A stretch of DNA of 64,000 bases, from positions 47,084 through 111,083 of the forward strand of contig NZ_PYWX01000012.1 of NCBI RefSeq assembly GCF_003031675.1, read 5' to 3'. The notes beneath the pieces are model-generated. The model was not told the DNA's origin. It saw only the letters and a list, made by a program, of their open reading frames with translations, and made no database searches. Both the position numbers and the translations under genes were made by a program. Of this stretch, positions 35,525-44,319 are shown piece by piece; within the stretch, counting starts at the first letter, position 1; each line of letters opens with the position of its first letter. This stretch comes from Pseudomonas palleroniana. GTDB lineage: Bacteria > Pseudomonadota > Gammaproteobacteria > Pseudomonadales > Pseudomonadaceae.

Positions 35525-36505
35525 ATGAAAACCTGTCCGGTACGGCCGCCCCTGGAGCCGCAGTCTGTTTGCCACCCGATCACCAGCAGCGCGATTTTCA
35601 TGGTCGCCACCCTCGCACCCGGTAACGTCGACAGCGTGCGCGCCTGGTGCGCCGATATCGCCGGCCTGGTGCGTTCGGTGGGCAAGCGCGTACCGTCGGG
35701 CAATCTCACCTGTGTGTGCGGGTTTGGCTCCCAGGCGTGGGACCGACTGTTCGGCGCGCCGCGCCCGGCGGCATTGCATCCGTTTCGCGAGTTCGGTGTA
35801 GAAGGGCGCAAGGCGGTGGCCACGCCAGGGGATATTCTCCTGCACATCCGCGCCGATCAGATGGACCTGTGCTTCGAGCTGGCCACCCAGTTGATGGCGG
35901 CCTTGGGCGACAGCGTGAAAGTCGTGGATGAGGTCCAGGGGTTCCGTTACTTCGATATGCGCAGCATCATCGGGTTTGTCGACGGCACCGAGAACCCGGT
36001 GGGGCGCAAAGCCGAGGCGTTCGCCCTCGTCGGCGACGAAGACCCGGGTTTCAGCGGTGGCAGCTACGTGCTGGTGCAGAAATACCTGCACAATATGACG
36101 GCCTGGAACGGCCTGACGGTGGAAGCCCAGGAAAAGGTGATCGGGCGCACCAAGTTGGCGGACATTGAGTTGGATGACGAGACCAAGCCGACCAACTCCC
36201 ACAGCGCGTTGACGGTGATCACCGACGAAAACGGCGAAGAAGTGAAAATCCTGCGCGACAACATGCCTTTCGGCCGCCCCGGCGCCGGGGAGTTCGGCAC
36301 CTACTTCATCGGCTATGCGCGTTCGCCGCAGCCGCTGGAGCAGATGCTGGAAAACATGTTCGTCGGCCGTCCGGTCGGCAACTATGACCGCTTGCTGGAC
36401 TTCAGCACGGCGGTCACCGGGAGCCTGTTTTTTGTGCCGTCGGCCGACCTGCTCGAGGAGCTGGCCGACCGCGAACCCGGTCTTAGCCCAACAACCCCGT
36501 GCTGA
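35525..36505 (+). CDS. DyP-type haem peroxidase (YfeX-like)
   Basis: This 326-residue protein is a dye-decolourising peroxidase. The family motif GxxDG is present as IIGFVDGTENPVG, followed by SYVLVQKYLHNMTAWNGLT and an ERTKLADIEL-like IGRTKLADIELDD. HNM contains a candidate region for haem-pocket residues, with the proximal His likely in SHSALTVI-type SHSAL. It has no signal peptide and resembles the intracellular class B/YfeX enzymes. Its 3' end overlaps the convergent uppP gene by 23 bases. Confidence 0.92.
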   Translation: MKTCPVRPPLEPQSVCHPITSSAIFMVATLAPGNVDSVRAWCADIAGLVRSVGKRVPSGNLTCVCGFGSQAWDRLFGAPRPAALHPFREFGVEGRKAVATPGDILLHIRADQMDLCFELATQLMAALGDSVKVVDEVQGFRYFDMRSIIGFVDGTENPVGRKAEAFALVGDEDPGFSGGSYVLVQKYLHNMTAWNGLTVEAQEKVIGRTKLADIELDDETKPTNSHSALTVITDENGEEVKILRDNMPFGRPGAGEFGTYFIGYARSPQPLEQMLENMFVGRPVGNYDRLLDFSTAVTGSLFFVPSADLLEELADREPGLSPTTPC

Positions 36506-37355
36506 CCGCCACAATCAGGAAAACCCCCAACAGCGCGCGGTAGATCACGAACGGCCAGGTGGAGAACCGCTCCAGGAACTTCATCAGGCCCCAGATCGCA
36601 AAGAACGCCGATACGCTGGCAACCACCAGCCCGAAGAGCAAGTGCGACCAGGCATGGGCCGGCATCTCGGCGTGCAGCAGCACCCACAGTTCCTTCAAAC
36701 CGGCCAACGCAATGGCCGGCAGGCCCAGCAGGAAGGAAAAGCGTGCGGCTTCTTCACGCTTGAAGTTGAGAAACAGCGCGGCGGTCAGGGTCGAGCCCGA
36801 ACGCGATACGCCTGGGATCAATGCGCCGATCTGCGCAATACCCACGATCAAGGCGTCACGCAGGCGCATTTCGCTCACTTCCCGGGTATGGCGAGCCCGC
36901 ACCTCGGCCACCGCCAGCAACACGGCCATGACCACGCAGGAAATGCCGATCACCATCAAGCCACGCAACGGCGAGTTGCAGGCGTTCAGGGTGGAAGACA
37001 GCGCCAGGCCGGCGATGCCGATAGGGATGGTTGCCAGCACAATCGCCACGGCCAACTTGAACCAGCGGTCGTTGTAGTCACCCCGGCGCACCGCGCTGAT
37101 GCTGCCGGTGGTGACCTGGCGTACATCGCGCCAGAAGTAACTGACCACCGCCGCCAGGGCCGCCAACTGCATCGCAGCGGAAAACGCCGAGCCGGGGTCT
37201 TGCCAGCCGAGCAGTGCCGGCACTACACGCATGTGGGCGGTGGACGACACCGGCAAGAGTTCGGTAATGCCCTGGATCACGCCCAGGATGAAGATCTGCA
37301 GGTAGTCCAGGGAGGCAAAACCTACGTCAAGGCCAGCGGTACAAACGTTTGTCAA
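36483..37355 (-). CDS. uppP: undecaprenyl-diphosphatase UppP (BacA type), TTG start
   Basis: This 290-residue membrane protein recycles the cell-wall lipid carrier by removing a phosphate from undecaprenyl diphosphate. Both active-site motifs are clear: QGITELLPVSSTAH near residue 30 and PGVSRSGST near 170. No ATG fits; TTG 37355 has AAGGACA at 7 bases and places the first motif at the normal position, so I use it. It overlaps the DyP gene tail to tail. Overexpression of this family gives bacitracin resistance. Confidence 0.93.
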   Translation of the reverse strand: MTNVCTAGLDVGFASLDYLQIFILGVIQGITELLPVSSTAHMRVVPALLGWQDPGSAFSAAMQLAALAAVVSYFWRDVRQVTTGSISAVRRGDYNDRWFKLAVAIVLATIPIGIAGLALSSTLNACNSPLRGLMVIGISCVVMAVLLAVAEVRARHTREVSEMRLRDALIVGIAQIGALIPGVSRSGSTLTAALFLNFKREEAARFSFLLGLPAIALAGLKELWVLLHAEMPAHAWSHLLFGLVVASVSAFFAIWGLMKFLERFSTWPFVIYRALLGVFLIVAVSTGLLG

Positions 37356-37536
37356 GATAGGTGTCCTTGAATAAAGGGCGGGGTAATTGGCAAAGTTTAT
37401 TCTAAATGTTTCAGGATTTTGGCCGGGGCTGGATAAATACGCAATCGGTTCAGCCAACAGAAAGGTTGGACAATGTATTGGCCTGCCTGCGGGTTTTGTG
37501 AACAATGGCGCCCTGTGTTTTTTCACTGAGAGCCCC

Positions 37537-38043
37537 ATGCCTGAAACCACCGTCGAACTGATCCAGACCGGCCCCGACGAAGCCGAGCTGATCCGCAATC
37601 TCTACCAGTACTACGCCTACGAGTCCTCGGACTGGGAGCAGGAAGATGTCGAAGCGGACGGCCGTTTCTACATCCACGACGAACACCTGGCCCGTTACTG
37701 GCAAGACCCGCAGTGGAGCGCCAACCTGTTGTTGGTCGATGGCTACATCGCCGGCTTCCTGCTGATCGAAGGCAGCGAGTTGCCGGGCATCGACGCGCTG
37801 GAACTGGCCGACCTGTTCATCCTCAAGCGCTATCGCCGCAAAGGCATCGGCCGCGCCATCGCCACCCAGGTGCTGTGCAGCGGCGAGGCCAATTGGCTGT
37901 TGCGTTTCTATGACCAGGACGAAGTGGCGCAGGCGTTTTGGCGCAATGTGCTGGATAACCTGCCGCGCCCGGTGCAAACCCTCGAGCTGGACGATGAACC
38001 GCAGTTGGTGAGTTACCTGATCACACGGGCAGCGCTGCACTGA
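37537..38043 (+). CDS. GNAT-family acetyltransferase
   Basis: This 168-residue protein has the GNAT fold: strand pair around LLVDGYIAGFLLIEG, then ADLFILKRYRRKGIGRAIATQVL, where RRKGIG is the acetyl-CoA loop. The acceptor is unknown. ATG 37537 starts MPETTVELIQ; an upstream in-frame region is non-coding in character. Divergent from uppP. Confidence 0.88.
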   Translation: MPETTVELIQTGPDEAELIRNLYQYYAYESSDWEQEDVEADGRFYIHDEHLARYWQDPQWSANLLLVDGYIAGFLLIEGSELPGIDALELADLFILKRYRRKGIGRAIATQVLCSGEANWLLRFYDQDEVAQAFWRNVLDNLPRPVQTLELDDEPQLVSYLITRAALH

Positions 38044-38074
38044 CAGCAGGGTTGAGCGTCGAGATGCCCGGCGA

Positions 38075-39031
38075 TCAGGCGCGGGTGCTGCCCGAGTGTG
38101 TCGCGAACAGCAGCTGCTGCATCGCCTGCGGCGGTTGCCCGAACGCGCGCAGGAACGCCTGGCGCATGCGCTCGCGATCCCCGAAGCCGGTTTCGCGGGC
38201 CACCACTTCGACCGGATGACGGCTGGTTTCCATCAAGGCCCGGGCCGCCTCCACCCGCAGGGACTCGATGGCCTTGGCCGGGGTTTGCCCGGTTTCTTCA
38301 CGAAACACCCGGCTGAACTGGCGTGGGCTGAGCCGCGCCACGTCGGCCAGGGCTTCCACGGACAAGTCATGGGTCAGGTTCTCGCGGGCATAGGCCAGGG
38401 CCAGTTGCACGCGGTCGGACTTGGGGTCCAGTTCCAGCAGTGCCGACAATTGCGACTGCTCGCTGCCACGGCGCTGGGCGATCACCAGTTTGCGTGCGAT
38501 ACGCCGGGCCAGGTCGCTGCCCAGGTCGTTTTCGACCATGGCCAGCGCCAGGTCCACGCCGGCACTCATGCCGGCGCCGGTCCACACTTGACCATCGACG
38601 ACAAACAGCTTGTCTTCTTCCAGGTGGATGTGGGGGTAGCGCTTGCGGAAGGCCGGGGCGTGAATCCAATGGGTGGCGGCGCGCTTGTCGTCGAGCAGCC
38701 CGGCTTCGGCCAGCACGAAGATGCCCATGCACAGCGAAGCGATCCGTCGCGACTGCGTGGAGGCGCTCTTGACCAGGGCCGGCAAGTTGGCCTCGGGTAA
38801 TTGGAACTCCAGGTAACCGCTGACGATCAACGTGTCATAGCCCTCAGGCCGCATCGGCGTGGTATTGACCGAAAAGCCCTGGGACGTCATCACGGCACCG
38901 CCATGCTCCGACACCAGGTGGAACTCATAGACCGGCTCGCCCTGGAGCAGGTTTGCACACTCGAACACCGAGGCCAGGCTGAGGCTCAGGGATTGGAAGT
39001 TCGGGTAAACCAGCAGCGCGACGCTATGCAT
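38075..39031 (-). CDS. GlxA-family AraC-type regulator (DJ-1/PfpI + HTH)
   Basis: This 318-residue regulator joins a DJ-1/PfpI-like domain (MHSVALLVYPNFQSL to about residue 190, with the nucleophile-elbow-like IASLCMGIFVLAEAGLL) to a C-terminal AraC double HTH (about 215-310: LSVEALADVARLSPRQFSRVFREETGQTP). It is divergent from the stand-alone PfpI-like gene at 39189, so it may control it. Start ATG 39031 is the usual family start. Confidence 0.9.
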   Translation of the reverse strand: MHSVALLVYPNFQSLSLSLASVFECANLLQGEPVYEFHLVSEHGGAVMTSQGFSVNTTPMRPEGYDTLIVSGYLEFQLPEANLPALVKSASTQSRRIASLCMGIFVLAEAGLLDDKRAATHWIHAPAFRKRYPHIHLEEDKLFVVDGQVWTGAGMSAGVDLALAMVENDLGSDLARRIARKLVIAQRRGSEQSQLSALLELDPKSDRVQLALAYARENLTHDLSVEALADVARLSPRQFSRVFREETGQTPAKAIESLRVEAARALMETSRHPVEVVARETGFGDRERMRQAFLRAFGQPPQAMQQLLFATHSGSTRA

Positions 39032-39188
39032 CGTGTTTCTCCAGGGGCAGGGGCGAGGGATTGTCGGTGGATGGCGGGCAAACGGCAACTGCCACTGTGG
39101 CATGTCCGAAAACCTTGCGGATATGACGTTGTGCGGCAACCACCCGGCTCATAAGCTTCAACCCACAGACATCCCGAGGCACTGAACG

Positions 39189-39866
39189 ATGAAAGTATTG
39201 ATGGTACTGACCTCTCACGACCAGCTTGGCGATACCGGCAAGAAAACCGGCTTCTGGCTTGAAGAGTTTGCTGCACCCTATTACGTATTCAAAGACGCCG
39301 GTGCCGAGGTGGTACTGGCATCCCCGGCCGGTGGCCAGCCGCCGCTGGACCCGGTGAGCGATCAACCGGATGCGCAAACCGAGCAGACGCGACGTTTTGC
39401 GGCGGACCCGGCAGCGCAACAAGCCCTGGCCAGCACCCTACGCCTGGACACGGTCAAGGCCGCAGACTTCGACACGGTGTTCTACCCCGGCGGCCATGGC
39501 CCGCTGTGGGATCTGGCTGAGTCGCCGACGTCCATCGCACTGATCGAGTCGTTCGAACGCGCCGGCAAGCCCATCGGTTTTGTCTGCCACGCGCCGGGCG
39601 CGCTGCGCCACGTCAAGGCGGTGAACGGCGAGCCGCTGGTCAAGGGCCGCCGAGTGACCGGCTTCTCCAATTCGGAAGAGGCGGCCGTGGGCCTGACCGA
39701 CGTGGTGCCGTTTCTGGTTGAAGATGATTTCAAGGCCCTCGGCGGCCACTATGAAAAAGGCGCCGACTGGCAGTCTTTCGTGCTCCAGGACGGTTTGCTG
39801 GTCACCGGGCAGAACCCGGCCAGCTCCAGTGATGCGGCCAAGGCCCTGCTGAAACTCACCGCTTAA
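39189..39866 (+). CDS. type 1 glutamine amidotransferase-like (Hsp31/PfpI) protein
   Basis: This 225-residue protein of the DJ-1/PfpI superfamily has the typical MKVLMVLTSHDQLGDTGKKTGFWLEE start, VFYPGGHGPLWDLAES and the nucleophile elbow FVCHAPGAL (Cys). Relatives are glyoxalase III-type or protein-repair enzymes acting on methylglyoxal. Upstream is the divergent GlxA-type regulator; downstream is an old yellow enzyme. A detoxification role for reactive carbonyls is likely. Confidence 0.9.
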   Translation: MKVLMVLTSHDQLGDTGKKTGFWLEEFAAPYYVFKDAGAEVVLASPAGGQPPLDPVSDQPDAQTEQTRRFAADPAAQQALASTLRLDTVKAADFDTVFYPGGHGPLWDLAESPTSIALIESFERAGKPIGFVCHAPGALRHVKAVNGEPLVKGRRVTGFSNSEEAAVGLTDVVPFLVEDDFKALGGHYEKGADWQSFVLQDGLLVTGQNPASSSDAAKALLKLTA

Positions 39867-39946
39867 CTCACTCAACCTCTCTATTGAATTGGCGACCCTC
39901 AAGGGTCGCCAAGGCTTTCGTTCGTGCTGAATCTGGAATCTTGCTG

Positions 39947-41071
39947 ATGATCCACAGTGTTTTAAATGCCCCGATCAAGTTGGGCAACCACACCTTGAAC
40001 AACCGCATCGTGCTGCCACCCTTGACGCGCCAACGCAGCGCACAACCCGGCGACATCGCCACCGCGCTGATGGCCGAGTATTACCGCCAGCGCGCCAGCG
40101 CCGGTTTCATGATCAGCGAGGGCACGCAGATCGAGCCCCGAGGCCAGGGCTACGCGTGGACGCCGGGTATCTACACCCCGGCGCAGATCGACGGCTGGCG
40201 CACCGTCACCGACGCGGTCCATGCCGAAGGCGCGGTGATCTTTGCGCAGTTGTGGCACGTCGGCCGTGTCTCGCATAACGCGCTGCAACCGGATGGCGCC
40301 GCTCCGGTTGCGCCGTCTGCCATTGCTGCCCAACAAGCGAAAGCCTTTATTGCCACCGGGCCGGGCACGGGTGAGCTGGTGCAACCGCCGGTACCGCGCG
40401 CGTTGAGCGTGTTGGAAATCGAAGAACTGGTGGGGCATTACGCCCAAGCCGCCCGCAATGCCCTGGATGCGGGCTTCGACGGTGTGGAAATCCACGCCGC
40501 CAATGGTTACCTGGTCAATCAGTTTATCTCCGCGCATGCCAACCAGCGTGACGACGAGTACGGTGGCTCGCTGCACAATCGCTTGCGTTTCCTGCGGGAA
40601 ATCGTCGAGGCCGTGAGTGCCGTGGTCGGGCCGCAGCGCCTCGGTGTGCGTTTCTCGCCGCTGTTCAGTGGCACGCAGCAGGAGCGGGTGTATATCGGCC
40701 TGGTGGAAGACGATCCGCATCACACCTACATCGAAGCGATCAAGGTGCTGGAGGCGTCGGGGGTTGCCTATGTGTCGATCGCCGAGGCGGACTGGGACAA
40801 CGCGCCGGACCTGCCCGACACCTTCCGTGAAGCGGTGCGCAGCGCCTTCAGCGGCCGCATCATTTACGCCGGCCGCTACACCGCTGGACGCGGTGCACGG
40901 CTGGTCGAAGCGGGCCTGGCGGACCTGATCGCGTTCGGACGTCCGTTCATTGCCAACCCGGACCTGCCGCAGCGGCTCTTCAACGGCTGGCCGCTGAATC
41001 CGCTGCGGGCTGAAGGCTTGTATGGCGGGACGCAGGCGGGGTACACCGATTACCCGGCCTACGCCGAATAG
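39947..41071 (+). CDS. nemA: old yellow enzyme family ene-reductase (NemA/XenB-like)
   Basis: This 374-residue FMN-dependent TIM-barrel oxidoreductase reduces activated C=C bonds, nitro compounds and electrophiles such as N-ethylmaleimide. Hallmarks are PLTRQRSAQPGD, ITEGTQI-like SEGTQIEPRGQGY, QLWHVGRVSH, the substrate-binding IHAANGYLVNQF (His and Asn) and ADLIAFGRPFIANPDLP. ATG 39947 starts the conserved core. Its stop directly abuts that of the convergent quinone oxidoreductase gene. Confidence 0.94.
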   Translation: MIHSVLNAPIKLGNHTLNNRIVLPPLTRQRSAQPGDIATALMAEYYRQRASAGFMISEGTQIEPRGQGYAWTPGIYTPAQIDGWRTVTDAVHAEGAVIFAQLWHVGRVSHNALQPDGAAPVAPSAIAAQQAKAFIATGPGTGELVQPPVPRALSVLEIEELVGHYAQAARNALDAGFDGVEIHAANGYLVNQFISAHANQRDDEYGGSLHNRLRFLREIVEAVSAVVGPQRLGVRFSPLFSGTQQERVYIGLVEDDPHHTYIEAIKVLEASGVAYVSIAEADWDNAPDLPDTFREAVRSAFSGRIIYAGRYTAGRGARLVEAGLADLIAFGRPFIANPDLPQRLFNGWPLNPLRAEGLYGGTQAGYTDYPAYAE

Positions 41072-42070
41072 TCAGGCGACCCGCAACACGATCTTGCCAA
41101 TATGGTCGCCACCTTCCATCCGCGCATGGGCTTGGGCGGCCTCGGTGTAATCGAACACCTGGTCGATCATCGGCACGCAACGTCCCGCTGACAGCGCCGG
41201 CCAGACGTGTTCGCGCAACTGCTCGGCAATCGCGGCTTTCTCTTCGCGGGTGCGCGGGCGCAGCAGTGAACCGGTGATGTTGGCGCGCTTAGCCAGGATG
41301 GTTAGCAGGTCGACGTCATTGGCCTTGCCGCCGCCGAGGAAGCCCAGCATCACCAGGCGGCCGTCCATCGCCAGGGCCTTGAGGTTGTTGTTGAGGTAAG
41401 AGGCGCCCATGATGTCGAGCACCACATTCACCCCTTGGCCGCCGGTTTTTTCGGCGATGACCTGAGCGAAATCCTGCTCGCGATAATTGATCGCCTCGGC
41501 CCCCAACTGGGTGATGGCGGCGCATTTGTCGTCGCTGCCGGCGGTGGCAAAGGCCTGGATGCCGAATTCGCGACACAGCATCAACGCGGTGGTGCCGATG
41601 CCACTGGTGCCGCCGTGGATCAAGGCGCGCTGGCCCTTGTGCGCACCGCCCAAGCCGAACAGGTTGGCCCACACCGTGAAGAAGGTTTCCGGGATGGCGG
41701 CGGCATGAATCCAATCCATGCTGTCGGGAACCGGCAACGCCTGGCTGGCAGGCACGCTGCAATATTGTGCGTAGCCGCCGCCATTGGTCAGCGCGCACAC
41801 CTTGTCGCCCAGGGCGTAGGTCGTCACGCCGTCGCCCAGCGCCACCACTTCACCCGCCACTTCAAGCCCAGGAATCGGGCTCATGCCAGGTTTCATCGGG
41901 TACTTGCCGGCGCGTTGCAGGGCGTCGGGGCGGTTGACCCCGGCGGCATGCACGCGGATCAGGATTTCGCCGGCGGCCGGGGCGGGCACCGGTGCCGAAC
42001 GTGGCTTGAGCACCTCGGGGGCGCCAGGGCTGGTGATTTCAATCAACGTCATGTCTTGAGGCAGGGACAT
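41072..42070 (-). CDS. NAD(P)H-quinone oxidoreductase (PIG3/QorA-like MDR family)
   Basis: This 332-residue medium-chain reductase has a GroES-like N-terminal domain (PAAGEILIRVHAAGVNRPDALQRAGKYP, typical of TP53I3/PIG3 types) and a Rossmann domain (ALIHGGTSGIGTTALMLCREFG). No zinc-ligand cysteines are present at the alcohol-dehydrogenase positions, so it is a zinc-free quinone reductase. It probably works with the neighbouring ene-reductase and PfpI-like genes in handling electrophiles. Confidence 0.9.
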   Translation of the reverse strand: MSLPQDMTLIEITSPGAPEVLKPRSAPVPAPAAGEILIRVHAAGVNRPDALQRAGKYPMKPGMSPIPGLEVAGEVVALGDGVTTYALGDKVCALTNGGGYAQYCSVPASQALPVPDSMDWIHAAAIPETFFTVWANLFGLGGAHKGQRALIHGGTSGIGTTALMLCREFGIQAFATAGSDDKCAAITQLGAEAINYREQDFAQVIAEKTGGQGVNVVLDIMGASYLNNNLKALAMDGRLVMLGFLGGGKANDVDLLTILAKRANITGSLLRPRTREEKAAIAEQLREHVWPALSAGRCVPMIDQVFDYTEAAQAHARMEGGDHIGKIVLRVA

Positions 42071-42222
42071 CGTGCGATTCCTGTAGTCGTGGACCTATGA
42101 AGTGGGACTACCTTACGCGGCCGTTGATTCAATCGGAACCCTTTCATGTGAGCACATGGCTGCAAGCCAATGGGCGGTGGCTGCAAGACAATCGTCTTGG
42201 TTTCCCTAGACACGAGGTGCGT

Positions 42223-42609
42223 ATGAACGAATCAAGACATCAGGATATCGGGCTGCTGTTTTTGCGCGTCAGCGGGGCGTTGTTCCTGCTGTGGGTCCAT
42301 GGTTTGCCGAAGTTGCTGGACTACAGCGCGCAGCTGAAATTGATCGAGGATCCTTTTCACTTGGGCGCCAATCTCACCTTGCTGTTGGCGATCTTCGCCG
42401 AGGTGCTGTGCCCGTTGCTGATCATCGCCGGGGTGCTGACCCGCCTGGCGTGCTTGCCGATCCTGGCTGTGCTGCTGATTGCGATGTTGGTGGTGCATCC
42501 TGAGTGGACGCTGTTCGAAGGGCAGTTCGGCTGGTTGCTGCTGATCATCTTCACCAGCGTGCTGATCAGTGGGCCGGGCCCTTTGGCATTGGGCCGGCAT
42601 TGGGCCTGA
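42223..42609 (+). CDS. DoxX-family membrane protein
   Basis: This 128-residue protein has four hydrophobic helices and the DoxX-type pattern (GLLFLRVSGALFLLWVHGLPKL; then LLLAIFAEVLCPLLIIAGVLTRLACLPI). ATG 42223 follows GAGGTG. DoxX-like proteins are small membrane parts of redox systems, with poorly defined biochemistry. Divergent from the quinone oxidoreductase gene. Confidence 0.85.
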   Translation: MNESRHQDIGLLFLRVSGALFLLWVHGLPKLLDYSAQLKLIEDPFHLGANLTLLLAIFAEVLCPLLIIAGVLTRLACLPILAVLLIAMLVVHPEWTLFEGQFGWLLLIIFTSVLISGPGPLALGRHWA

Positions 42610-42680
42610 ATAAAAAGGTCCTGAATAAAAAAGGGCCGAGCAAGCCCTAATGCCAGTCAGTCAAGGCTTAACGCTGTCAC

Positions 42681-42769
42681 TGTGGGAGGGGGCTTGCTCC
42701 CGATAGCGGTGAGTCAGTCGATAAATTGCTGACTGGCACACCCTCATCGGGAGCAAGCCCCCTCCCACA
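42681..42769. repeat. REPIN-like palindrome, class GTGGGAGGGGGCTTGC (copy in duplication unit 1)
   Basis: Arms TGTGGGAGGGGGCTTGCTCC and complement flank a centre GATAGCGGTGAGTCAGTCGA... The centre differs from the copy at 42933 at only a few bases, consistent with duplication in place. Confidence 0.88.
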
Positions 42770-42840
42770 AGTTATTCATCGTCCGTTCTATCGCTTGACT
42801 GACTGGTATCAGGGTAAGCCCGGCCAAATAAGGAGACGGT

Positions 42841-42893
42841 GTTTCAACGGTTCAGGAACGCCAGCAGATCTTCATTCAATGCCTGGGCGTGCA
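42841..42893 (-). pseudogene. duplicated 3' tail of the alpha/beta hydrolase gene
   Basis: On the minus strand this stretch encodes HAQALNEDLLAFLNR followed by TGA, the same as the last 15 codons of the intact hydrolase gene at 43078, with a few silent changes. It carries no start or other domain and is a by-product of the tandem duplication. Confidence 0.85.
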
Positions 42894-42932
42894 TAACCCT
42901 AATGCCAGTCAGTTAAGGCTTAACGCTGTCAC

Positions 42933-43021
42933 TGTGGGAGGGGGCTTGCTCCCGATAGCGGTGAGTCAGTCGATAAACTGCTGACTGACACACCCTCATC
43001 GGGAGCAAGCCCCCTCCCACA
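42933..43021. repeat. REPIN-like palindrome, class GTGGGAGGGGGCTTGC (copy in duplication unit 2)
   Basis: This is the second REPIN of the tandem duplication, 252 bases from the first and nearly identical. It lies just after the 3' end of the hydrolase gene and could act as a transcript-end stem. Confidence 0.88.
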
Positions 43022-43077
43022 AGTTATTCATCGTCCGTGGCATCTGGGCAAGCCCGACCAAATGAGGAGACGGTGTT

Positions 43078-43896
43078 TCAGCGGTTCAGGAACGCCAGCA
43101 GATCTTCATTCAATGCCTGGGCATGCGTCACGGCGAACCCGTGGGGTGCGTCCTTGTACACCTTGAGCTCGGCCCCTTTGATCATCTGGGCGGCGACCTT
43201 GCCAGTGGTCTCGAACGGTACGATCTGGTCACCGTCGCCGTGGATCACCAGGGTTGGTACGTCGATCTTGGCCATGTCCGGGCGGAAGTCGGTCTGCGAG
43301 AAGGCGGTGACGCAATCCACGGTGGACTTGAGCGAAGCTTGCAGGGCGATCTGCAGGGTCTGGGTGAGGACGCCGTCCGAGACTTTCTGGCCCTTGTTGA
43401 GGCCGAAGAACGGCGCATTGAAGTCGGCGATGAACTGCGCACGATCCTTGAGCAGACCGACTTTGATGCCATCGAACACCTCGGTCGGCACGCCCTGCGG
43501 GTAATCCGGTTTCTGGCCGAACAGCGGTGTCACCGCCCCCAGCAGCACCAGGCCGGCTACGCGGGCGGTGCCATGGCGTGCGATGTAGCGGGATACATCG
43601 CCGCCGCCCATGGAGAAGCCCACCAGGGTCACCTCCTTGAGGTCCAGGTGGTTGATCAACTGGGCAATATCATCGGCGAAGGTGTCGTAATCGTTACCGG
43701 TCCACGGTTGATCCGAGCGGCCGAAACCCCGGCGGTCAAACGCGATGGTGCGAAAACCGCGGCTGCTCAGGTATTCCATCTGGTATTCCCACATGTCGGC
43801 ATCCAGCGGCCAGCCGTGGCTGAACAACACGGGCTTACCGCTGCCCCAATCTTTGAAATAGATCTGTGTACCGTCTTTGGCTACGAATGTACTCAT
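43078..43896 (-). CDS. alpha/beta hydrolase (non-haem chloroperoxidase/perhydrolase-like)
   Basis: This 272-residue enzyme has the alpha/beta-hydrolase catalytic set: oxyanion-side HGWPLDADMW, nucleophile elbow GFSMGGGD (Ser), acid in HGDGDQIVP (Asp) and base in DAPHGFAV (His). This pattern is that of esterases with perhydrolase activity, once called non-haem chloroperoxidases. ATG 43896 has GAGGAG upstream. Its 3' end is copied in the adjacent tandem duplication. Confidence 0.92.
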   Translation of the reverse strand: MSTFVAKDGTQIYFKDWGSGKPVLFSHGWPLDADMWEYQMEYLSSRGFRTIAFDRRGFGRSDQPWTGNDYDTFADDIAQLINHLDLKEVTLVGFSMGGGDVSRYIARHGTARVAGLVLLGAVTPLFGQKPDYPQGVPTEVFDGIKVGLLKDRAQFIADFNAPFFGLNKGQKVSDGVLTQTLQIALQASLKSTVDCVTAFSQTDFRPDMAKIDVPTLVIHGDGDQIVPFETTGKVAAQMIKGAELKVYKDAPHGFAVTHAQALNEDLLAFLNR

Positions 43897-44013
43897 GTAA
43901 AACTCCTCGGATGGGGGCAAGTGGCTCAGCGCACTATCGTGTGAAACCGGACCCGAGGTCTTGTATGCCTGTGCTCGGTTGAACGGTTCAGGCACCAAGG
44001 TGTTGCTTGGGCG

Positions 44014-44319
44014 TCAGAAATCGAAAAGCACGGTTTCTGCTGCGCCTTGGACATGAATATCGAAGCAGTAGGCCAACTGGCCATCCACGGTACAGCGCTT
44101 GGCGATCAAGGGGGCGCGACGATGGGGCTGCTCGATCAGGTTCAGTACCGGGTCCAGTGCATTGGCCTCAGGTTCGTCGTCGAAATATAGACGGGTTTGC
44201 AGATGAATGTTGATGCCGCGCGACACCAGTGGCGGGCTCATCGATACGCTATAAAACGACTGGCAGGTGAAACCAATCGGTTCGCCATCGACGTGTGACG
44301 AGATGACCGTGCTCAGCGT
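44014..44319 (-). pseudogene. in-frame chimera of a flavin reductase fragment and the C-terminus of pcaG
   Basis: The minus-strand frame from about 44319 reads TLSTVISSHVDGEPIGF, then TCQSFYSVSMSPPLVS, matching the FMN-binding N-terminal part of DIM6/NTAB flavin reductases. It then passes in frame to RGINIHLQTRLYFDDE...PVLNLIEQP...LIAKRC...FDIHVQG...VLFDF, the last ~70 residues of protocatechuate 3,4-dioxygenase alpha subunit (PcaG). Both parents are incomplete: the flavin reductase lacks its start and its C-terminal half, PcaG lacks about two thirds of its N-terminus. An ATG at 44241 could express 75 residues. It directly follows the mesD stop. Confidence 0.75.

Larger units (their letters stand above)
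42610..43077. repeat. gene-free stretch holding a 252-base tandem duplication
   Basis: From 42645 to about 43127 the same unit occurs twice. Copy 1 is 42645-42893, copy 2 is 42897-43127. Each holds a short leader (CCCTAATGCCAGTCAG), a REPIN, a spacer and the 3' end of the alpha/beta hydrolase gene. Copy 2 lacks about 18 bases in the spacer. There is no intact gene between doxX and the hydrolase. Confidence 0.9.

Noticed and set aside
42645..43021. Possible CRISPR-like direct repeats
   Set aside because: Only two copies, 252 bases apart, each with internal palindromic REP arms and gene tail: a tandem duplication, not an array.
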